Part shown: piece after piece, positions 14,672 to 19,822 of the stretch
Position numbering within the stretch: position 1 is the stretch's first letter
Layout: each line of letters begins with the position of its first letter
Assembly: GCA_016928975.1 (NCBI GenBank)
Contig: JAFGJR010000035.1
Span: 1 to 19,822 of the forward strand
Direction of reading: 5' to 3'
Source: Sedimentisphaerales bacterium
Lineage (GTDB): Bacteria > Planctomycetota > Phycisphaerae > Sedimentisphaerales > SG8-4
DNA: 19,822 bases
Made by a program: the position numbers and the translations under genes
Notes under the pieces: model-generated
What the model was told of the DNA's origin: nothing
Databases searched by the model: none
What the model saw: only the letters and a program-made list of their open reading frames with translations

Positions 14672-15466
14672 ATGCAATCTGTGAGAAGACTCACGAGAGA
14701 GGATGTCGCGTGCCTGTGCCTGTCCGTTCTGCTGGTATTGACTGTCGGTGCGGCGAACCCGTCGGGACGGGAACGAGCCAGGCGAACGGTCTGCCTGGTC
14801 AACCTCCAGCAGTTGACACGGGCCTGGAACCTGTACGCCGACGACAATGCCGGCAAGATCGTCAATGGAGACACGCAGGAGTACACGGCGATGTACATGC
14901 CAGGGCTTTCCCCGGCGAAATCACATTACCGTAAACCACCCTGGGTCACCATGGACTGGAACAACGGCGCGACGATCCAACAGAAGAAGGTCGCCATAAT
15001 GGCTGGAGCATTATTCGCGTACGTGAGGGATGTTCGATTCTACCGCTGTACGCTCGGCGGCCCCACGGCCACACGAGGCTACTCTATCGTGGATGTGATG
15101 AACTGCAAAGGCTGGGACCCCGGCGGCATCATGGTCAAAAACAGAGGCGAGATCGAGCAGCCGGAGAGCAGATTCGTCCTCATCGATCACGGCGGCAACG
15201 CGGTCACCCTGATGGGCGGATGGACCTGCTTCGTCCGCGAAGATCGATGGTGGGACCCGCCGCCGGTACACCACGGCGCCGGCACGAGTTTCTCCTTTGC
15301 GGATGGGCACATGGAGTACTGGAAGTGGAACGACCCGCGCACGGTGGAATTTGGCAAACAGGGCGCAAGTCTCTCACCGCAGCAGAGCGGCAACGTGGAC
15401 ATCCGCAGAACAAGCTTGGCTGCCTGGGGCAGACCTCCAAGCGTTCCCAATCGAAATACCCGATAG
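14672..15466 (+). CDS. Pseudopilin-like H-X9-DG protein lacking a prepilin signal
   Basis: 264 residues. One hydrophobic helix (about 10-28) is followed by ARRTVCLVNLQQLTRAWNLYADDNAGKIV (36-64), the part that in type IV/II pseudopilins comes after the first helix. The C-terminal motif His201-(nine residues)-Asp211-Gly212 is the H-X9-DG signature of planctomycete 'prepilin-type processing-associated' proteins. The usual prepilin peptidase site (GFTLVELL) is missing, so it is probably an anchored or secreted relative, not a pilin subunit. This variant with a short anchor is common in planctomycetes. Function is unknown. An extended ribosome site supports the start. The last 30 residues look disordered. 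Confidence 0.85.
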   Translation: MQSVRRLTREDVACLCLSVLLVLTVGAANPSGRERARRTVCLVNLQQLTRAWNLYADDNAGKIVNGDTQEYTAMYMPGLSPAKSHYRKPPWVTMDWNNGATIQQKKVAIMAGALFAYVRDVRFYRCTLGGPTATRGYSIVDVMNCKGWDPGGIMVKNRGEIEQPESRFVLIDHGGNAVTLMGGWTCFVREDRWWDPPPVHHGAGTSFSFADGHMEYWKWNDPRTVEFGKQGASLSPQQSGNVDIRRTSLAAWGRPPSVPNRNTR

Positions 15467-15586
15467 GCTCGGGCGTAGCTCGCCACCCTTCACAGAGCGA
15501 GCCGAGAGAGTGCGAATCGTCTCAAGGAACTGCCACGCCTGCAATCGCCGCTTGAATCCATTGTCTTTGCCACGGAGAGAGCATAG

Positions 15587-15615
15587 AAAAGGCCCCGAAC
15601 TTGCCCGGGGCCTTT
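15587..15615 (-). terminator. Rho-independent terminator of the cold-shock gene
   Basis: On the minus strand a perfect 10-bp stem, AAAGGCCCCG with CGGGGCCTTT, encloses an 8-base loop and ends in TTTTC. It lies 23 bases after the cold-shock stop. The mirror strand has a short T stretch too, so it may also end the convergent H-X9-DG transcript. Confidence 0.85.
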
Positions 15616-15637
15616 CGACGTGCAGGCGAATCGCACC

Positions 15638-15841
15638 TTAGCAAGGCACGACACTGGTCGCGCATGGGCCTTTCCGCCCCTGGCCGACCGAGAATTCGAC
15701 CTTCTGGCCTTCGTTGAGCGAAGCATACCCAGTGGTCTTGATCTCCGAGTGATGGACGAACAGATCCTCGCCGCCACCGTCCGGGGAGATGAATCCAAAT
15801 CCCTTGTCCGCGTTAAACCATTTCACCGTTCCTTTTGCCAT
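15638..15841 (-). CDS. Cold-shock (CspA-family) RNA-binding protein
   Basis: 67 residues, the usual length of a single cold-shock domain. Conserved parts: [15 protein letters not shown] (4-18, with RNP1 KGFGFI) and [11 protein letters not shown] (25-35, RNP2), which form the OB-fold surface for single-stranded RNA or DNA. It probably melts mRNA structure during cold or growth changes. The start was set at ATG 15841, since family members begin MAx[13 protein letters not shown] lies seven bases upstream; an 11-residue longer frame has no support. A 100-base leader with a hairpin touching the ribosome site and a promoter at 15954-15983 suggest regulation at the RNA level. Its last residues ([10 protein letters not shown]) contain two cysteines, less common in the family. 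Confidence 0.95.
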   Translation of the reverse strand: MAKGTVKWFNADKGFGFISPDGGGEDLFVHHSEIKTTGYASLNEGQKVEFSVGQGRKGPCATSVVPC

Positions 15842-15854
15842 TTCTGAACTCCCT

Positions 15855-15870
15855 GGACCCAAGCGGGTCC
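15855..15870 (-). other. Leader hairpin touching the csp ribosome site
   Basis: On the minus strand GGACCC-GCTT-GGGTCC forms a perfect 6-bp stem with a 4-base loop, directly before AGGGAG. It is well placed to influence ribosome access, as leaders of cold-shock genes often do, but opening with temperature is an inference. Confidence 0.45.
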
Positions 15871-15953
15871 GCAAATAGATTCTCCCTCTGTCACAATCAC
15901 AAGGGGTAAACTCCGAGGGAGGAAAGCGTACTCCTTACTTTAGACTTGGCATG

Positions 15954-15983
15954 ATTCTACTTGGTCACCCTCCATGTTGTCCA
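15954..15983 (-). promoter_or_regulatory. Promoter of the cold-shock gene
   Basis: On the minus strand TGGACA (15983-15978), an 18-base spacer, TAGAAT (15959-15954); each box is 5 of 6. Predicted start is about 15947, giving a leader of roughly 105 bases, typical of cspA-type genes. Confidence 0.55.
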
Positions 15984-16022
15984 GAAAATTATCAAAAAAA
16001 TCTTGACTGGCGAGGCCGGACG

Positions 16023-18053
16023 CTATGCCTCCTGGGAAGGTGGGAGCAGATCGCGTTCAGTGCCCGCGATCAGGTGGGGCAGGCTTTCTTCGAGCTCCAT
16101 TGGCTCGGTGAGATCTTTGGTCAGCTCCATAAGGAAACGGCTGGGTTTCATCATAATCATATTGCCGCCGCGATTGCGGTAGACTTGCGGCACAGCCAGA
16201 TAGAGTTCGTCGCGGGCACGCGTGACGGCGACGTGAAAGACGCGTCGTTCCTCTTCGAGATCCTCGCCGCTGTTCATCGCCATGTCCGTGGGGAACCGGC
16301 CGTCGGCCAGCCAGGGAATGAAGACCACGGGCCATTCCAGGCCCTTGGCCTGGTGGATCGTGCTGAGGATCACGAATTCCTGCTCGACCGGGCCGGCCAC
16401 GCAGGTCTCGCCGGAGAATTCCCCGGCCAGAGCCGTGTCCGCCAGAAAGGCTTCCACGTTCTTGTACTGGCCTGCGAAATTCGCCAGGGCACGGATGTCC
16501 TCGCGGCGCATCGCAGCGTTGTCATAGTGCGAGACCAGGTAGTCATCATAAGAGCGCTTGAGCACAAGGTCGATGATCTCGCCGGGTGAATCGAGCCGGG
16601 CTGACTCCTTGAGCATCCCTGCGAACTCCTGAAAGAACGGCTGGGCGCTCGTCGGCAGAAGGCTGGCGGTCTCACCGCCGAGCACTTCATTGAACGGATC
16701 GGCGGCACTGTTGATGTGCTGCCAGACTCGCCGGCTGATGGCGTTGCCTACGCGGGGCAGCATCTTGAGCAGCCGCAGCCAGGCCAACTCATCGCGCGGG
16801 TTCTGCAAGACGCGCAGGTAGCACAAAACGTCTTTCATGTGCGCCTGCTCGAAGAATCGCAGGCCGCCACGAATGTGGAACGGTATATTGCGACGCTGAA
16901 ATTCCAGTTGGATCTCCAGCGAGTGCCAATGACTGCGGTACAGCACGGCGATGTCGTTGAGCGTTCGGCCCTGATCGAGCAGATACAGCACGTACTCCGC
17001 GATGAATCGCGACTGCGTGAAGTGGTCCTGGCAGGTCACGATGGCCGGCTTGAGCCCGGAGGCGCGAATCGCCTTGAGATTCTTCGGCAGCCGGCGGGTG
17101 TTCTGCGCAATGCTGCTGTTGGCAAGCGTGAGAATCTCAGGCACGGACCGGTAGTTCGTCTCGAGCTTGCACTCCCGGGCGTCCGGGTAGCGATGCTTGA
17201 ACGTGATGATGTTCTCGAAGTTCGCGCCCCGGAAGCTGTAGATCGACTGCGAATCGTCGCCGACGACGGTCAGGTTGCGATGCTTCGAGGCCAGCAGATC
17301 GACGATGGCGCCCTGGATCGCGTTCGTGTCCTGGTATTCATCGACGAGGATGTGCAGGAATTGGCCGGCCAACACCGCACGGACATCCGCGCAGTCGGCC
17401 ATCAGCCGCAGCCACCCACTGAGCAAATCGTCGAAGTCGAGAAGCTGCCGCTCTCGCTTCTTGGCGTTGTACAGAACGAGCACCCGTTCGATGCCGTCCA
17501 ACTCCTGGACGAACATAGGGAATCGCTTACTGATTACCGTCTCCAGGGGTTCGAGCGTGTTCTGGACGAAGCTGGAGATCGCCGCCAGGACGTTCTTCTG
17601 CGGGAATCGTCTCTGACGGATATCGACGCCGGCTCCCTCGATGCAGGAAGCCAGCAGGTCCTTGGCATCCTCACGGTCGAGGATCGTGAAGTCCGGCGCA
17701 ATCTCCAACTGCTTGCCGTACATGCGCAGGATGCGGTTGGCGATGTGGTGGAACGTGCCTCCCCAGATATCGCGGGTCTTCTGCTTGACAAGCGCCTCCA
17801 CGCGGCTGAGCATCTCGCGTGCCGCCCGGTTGGTGAAAGTGACGAGCATGATCCGGCCGGGGTCCACGCCGTGATGCACCAGCCAGGCCAGCCGATAGGT
17901 CAGAGCCCGCGTCTTGCCGCTGCCCGCTCCGGCCACGACGAGCATGGGTCCGCCGGCAGCGGTGGCCACCGCCAGTTGCTCCGGGTTCAGATCCCTCGCA
18001 AAATCAATCTCCCCCGCCGCTGTCCGCGACTGAAGGGTGAACCTTCTTGCCAT
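16023..18053 (-). CDS. UvrD/PcrA/Rep-type ATP-dependent DNA helicase
   Basis: 676 residues, slightly shorter than PcrA/UvrD (about 720). The superfamily 1A motifs are all visible: Q-motif LNPEQLAVA (22-30), Walker A AGAGSGKT (41-48), Ia TFTNRAAREM (72-81), II LVDEYQD (236-242), III VVGDDSQSIYSFRGA (263-277), IV around ETNYRS (298-303), V IHQAKGLEWPVVF, and VI HVAVTRARDELYL. It would unwind DNA in the 3'-5' direction during repair, replication restart or removal of RecA. The last 40 residues are not conserved and lack the extended C-terminal tail that binds RNA polymerase. GGATGGAG upstream of the ATG is an acceptable ribosome site. It is divergent from the siroheme gene, 201 bases apart. Which of PcrA, UvrD or Rep it is cannot be settled. 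Confidence 0.96.
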   Translation of the reverse strand: MARRFTLQSRTAAGEIDFARDLNPEQLAVATAAGGPMLVVAGAGSGKTRALTYRLAWLVHHGVDPGRIMLVTFTNRAAREMLSRVEALVKQKTRDIWGGTFHHIANRILRMYGKQLEIAPDFTILDREDAKDLLASCIEGAGVDIRQRRFPQKNVLAAISSFVQNTLEPLETVISKRFPMFVQELDGIERVLVLYNAKKRERQLLDFDDLLSGWLRLMADCADVRAVLAGQFLHILVDEYQDTNAIQGAIVDLLASKHRNLTVVGDDSQSIYSFRGANFENIITFKHRYPDARECKLETNYRSVPEILTLANSSIAQNTRRLPKNLKAIRASGLKPAIVTCQDHFTQSRFIAEYVLYLLDQGRTLNDIAVLYRSHWHSLEIQLEFQRRNIPFHIRGGLRFFEQAHMKDVLCYLRVLQNPRDELAWLRLLKMLPRVGNAISRRVWQHINSAADPFNEVLGGETASLLPTSAQPFFQEFAGMLKESARLDSPGEIIDLVLKRSYDDYLVSHYDNAAMRREDIRALANFAGQYKNVEAFLADTALAGEFSGETCVAGPVEQEFVILSTIHQAKGLEWPVVFIPWLADGRFPTDMAMNSGEDLEEERRVFHVAVTRARDELYLAVPQVYRNRGGNMIMMKPSRFLMELTKDLTEPMELEESLPHLIAGTERDLLPPSQEA

Positions 18054-18238
18054 GCTGTTGCGCTACTCCATCCTGCCAACGACTGCCCCCAACGCAGTCC
18101 ATCCGGGCCAAAGACACAAAGATACCAGAACCGGTGCGGAATACCAGCCCTGCCCACATGATATGGCCGCGTCGGCCTCGACGGGGGAGACAATACCTGA
18201 GCAGATTCGAAAAATCAGTGTTGTCGGGCAAGCGAACC

Positions 18239-18247
18239 TGTTATAAT
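18239..18247 (+). promoter_or_regulatory. Extended -10 promoter of the siroheme gene
   Basis: TGTTATAAT contains a perfect -10 box with the TGn extension, which lets RNA polymerase start with a weak -35 (TTGTCG at 18221, spacer 15). The start would fall at 18254-18255, on or one base before the ATG at 18255, so the mRNA would have no leader. Confidence 0.6.
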
Positions 18248-18254
18248 CGGAGTA

Positions 18255-18899
18255 ATGGCGAAGTATCCAGTATTCCTTGAGCTTGGTGGCAGGCGCGTCG
18301 TCGTGATCGGCGGCGGCACGGTCGCCACGCGCAAAGCCCGGGCTCTCCTGGACGCCGGGGCAAGGCTGATCGTCGTGGCGGAGGAACCCGGCGACGCGCT
18401 AAACGCTCTATGCGCGCAACACGGAGCGGAGTTGATTCGTTCGAAGTACGCAAAGCAGTACGTTGCCGAGGCCGTTCTCGTCGTGGCGGCAACCAACGAC
18501 GCAAACGTGAACGAACAGGTCTACCGGGACTGCCAGGCCCTGGAGATTCTCTGCAACGTTGTGGACGACCCGCAGCACTGCGATTTCTTCGTCCCGGCAG
18601 TGGTCAAGAGGGGCGATCTGCAGATTGCGATCGGGACCGAGGGGAACAGCCCTGCCTACGCCGGCCACCTACGGCAGAAGCTCGAGGCCATGTTCACGGA
18701 AGAGCACGGCCAATTCGTCACCGAGCTCGAACGGGTACGGCGGGAGATCATCGACACTGTCTCCCCGCCCATCGACCGCAAATCGTTGTTGGGCAAGCTC
18801 GTGGAGGACGAGTCGTTCGAGTACTTCCGGGCGAACGGCCCTGCCGCCTGGCGGGCCCGAGCCGAGACGATCGTCCGATCCCACACAGCCAGGGCCTGA
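18255..18899 (+). CDS. Precorrin-2 dehydrogenase / sirohydrochlorin ferrochelatase (siroheme synthase N-domain)
   Basis: 214 residues, the length of the stand-alone CysG N-domain/Met8-type protein, which oxidises precorrin-2 with NAD+ and inserts iron to make siroheme (or feeds the alternative heme route). Conserved parts: YPVFLELGGRRVVVIGGGTVATRKA (4-28, Rossmann glycines), VAATND (77-82), CNVVDDPQHCDFFVPAVVKRGDL (100-122, including the Asp at 104/105 used in catalysis) and IGTEGNSPAYAGHLR (126-140). No methyltransferase half is present, so a separate SUMT enzyme must exist. The ATG fits the family start, but GGAG is only two bases away from it, and the extended -10 suggests a leaderless transcript. 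The gene following is a U32 protein, not an obvious pathway partner. Confidence 0.92.
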   Translation: MAKYPVFLELGGRRVVVIGGGTVATRKARALLDAGARLIVVAEEPGDALNALCAQHGAELIRSKYAKQYVAEAVLVVAATNDANVNEQVYRDCQALEILCNVVDDPQHCDFFVPAVVKRGDLQIAIGTEGNSPAYAGHLRQKLEAMFTEEHGQFVTELERVRREIIDTVSPPIDRKSLLGKLVEDESFEYFRANGPAAWRARAETIVRSHTARA

Positions 18900-18952
18900 G
18901 AATTCCTATCCCAGGGTGAGCCTCCATCCACCGGAAACGACCGCCCATTCAA

Positions 18953-18982
18953 TGGACCTTCCACCGGCTCCCCGCGTACAAT
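18953..18982 (+). promoter_or_regulatory. Weak promoter candidate for the U32 gene
   Basis: TGGACC (18953-18958), an 18-base spacer and TACAAT (18977-18982). The -10 is good, the -35 poor. Predicted start is about 18989, before both candidate start codons. Confidence 0.35.
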
Positions 18983-19057
18983 GGGCAGGACTTCTGGTTT
19001 GGGGAGTGTCGAGTGAGCGACCCGTTCCCCTTGCCAGCCAACGAGGAGCATTCACAA

Positions 19058-19822
19058 GTGACGTCTGACAGAATCGAGCTACTGGCTCCCGCCAAGGACG
19101 GTCCGACCGCCCGTGCCGCCATTCTCTGCGGCGCGGACGCGGTGTACATTGGCGCGGAACGATTCAGCGCTCGGGAGGCTGCCGGCAATGCCCTCTCCAC
19201 GATCCAGCGAGTCACGGATTTCGCACATCAATACCACGCGAGGGTCTACGTGGCTCTGAACACGCTGCTCAACGACGACGAGCTGCCGTTGGCGGAGAAG
19301 ATGATCCACCAACTCCATGACGCCGGCGTCGATGGCCTGATCGTCCAGGATGTGGGCCTGCTGGAGTTGGACCTGCCACCGCTGCCCCTGATTGCCAGCA
19401 CGCAAATGCATAACGCAACCGCCGAGCGGGTGAGATTCTGGGAGCAGGTCGGTTTCTCTCGCGCGATCCTCGCGCGCGAGCTGAGCCTCGAACAGATTCG
19501 ACAAATCCGCCGGCAAACGAACATTGCACTGGAGTGTTTCATTCACGGCGCGCTGTGCGTGGGAGCAAGCGGACAGTGCTATATGAGCTACGTCCTGGGC
19601 GGGCGAAGCGGTAATCGCGGCCAGTGCGCCCAGCCCTGCCGGCGCGTGTATACCCTCAGGGACCGGCACGGCGCCGTCATCGTGGAAAAACGCCACCTGC
19701 TTTCCTTGAAGGACCTGTGCCTGGCGGATCACATCGAGGAATTGATCGACGCGGGAATCACGTCGTTCAAGATCGAAGGCCGGCTGAAGGACCTTTCCTA
19801 CGTGGCGAACACCGTCGGTTTC
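19058..19822 (+). CDS. U32-family peptidase-like / RNA hydroxylase-related protein (partial)
   Basis: The gene runs off the right edge; 255 residues are visible. It opens IELLAPAKDGPTARAAI-CGADAVYIG, typical of family U32, and has the signature SGQCYMSYVLGGRSGNRGQCAQPCRRVY, whose cysteines bind an iron-sulfur cluster in relatives. It continues into SFKIEGRLKD. Members such as TrhP and RlhA hydroxylate tRNA or rRNA bases, and UbiU/UbiV act in oxygen-free ubiquinone synthesis; a protease role is not established. Which one applies cannot be told from the part seen. GTG 19058 has GAGGAG nine bases upstream. GTG 19013, in the same frame with GGGGAG six bases upstream, would add 15 polar residues and is a real alternative. 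Confidence 0.88.
   Translation, partial: MTSDRIELLAPAKDGPTARAAILCGADAVYIGAERFSAREAAGNALSTIQRVTDFAHQYHARVYVALNTLLNDDELPLAEKMIHQLHDAGVDGLIVQDVGLLELDLPPLPLIASTQMHNATAERVRFWEQVGFSRAILARELSLEQIRQIRRQTNIALECFIHGALCVGASGQCYMSYVLGGRSGNRGQCAQPCRRVYTLRDRHGAVIVEKRHLLSLKDLCLADHIEELIDAGITSFKIEGRLKDLSYVANTVGF

Noticed and set aside
15970..16022. T-run on the minus strand after the helicase stop as a terminator
   Set aside because: The T-run lacks a stable stem directly before it, so termination there is not supported.
16716..18161. Plus-strand frame of 481 codons opposite the helicase gene
   Set aside because: Antisense shadow of a gene with all helicase motifs.

Overview
The window looks like chromosome from a planctomycete, most likely near Phycisphaerae/Sedimentisphaerales. 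This is inferred from gene content (a DUF1080 sugar-hydrolase-like secreted protein, a truncated-pilin 'H-X9-DG' protein, an ECF sigma factor paired with a large membrane-anchored partner, many small lipoproteins), from GC-rich codon use, and from short single genes with their own promoters. No rRNA, tRNA, CRISPR array, prophage or insertion sequence was found. Apart from one broken lipoprotein gene the genes look intact; the last one runs off the right edge.

Layout, left to right. Positions 1-643 hold no convincing gene but have a promoter-like element (189-217) and a cluster of strong inverted repeats (389-592). A membrane-anchored transglutaminase-like protein follows (644-2557), then a consensus promoter with a leader and a Cys-rich micro-protein (2671-3027). 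A PCC-domain protein and a small lipoprotein lie on the minus strand. They are divergent from an ECF sigma factor that overlaps the gene for its membrane partner, which carries a discoidin-like domain (4016-6117). Two coupled winged-helix regulator genes follow (6428-7201). A minus-strand three-gene cluster comes next (9756 to 7231): a PadR regulator with a perfect 19-bp palindrome just upstream of its start, an 8-TM membrane protein and a secreted protein.

From 9900 on: a Tat-signal DUF3795 protein with a good promoter; a BamE/SmpA-like lipoprotein gene interrupted by one amber codon; then a c-di-AMP module (small lipoprotein, cdaA-type diadenylate cyclase, YbbR-like protein) behind a perfect TTGACA-17-TATAAT promoter and a structured leader. 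After that come a DUF1080 protein, the H-X9-DG protein, a cold-shock protein with a classic terminator, a UvrD/PcrA-type helicase, a siroheme-synthase N-domain protein that is probably read from a leaderless mRNA, and the start of a U32-family protein.

The most interesting items are the structured RNA candidate at 189-592, the cyclase with Asp-Met-Ala in place of Asp-Gly-Ala, the PadR operon with its visible operator, the sigma/discoidin pair, the amber-interrupted lipoprotein and the exported DUF3795 protein. No single large new defence or mobile system is evident.
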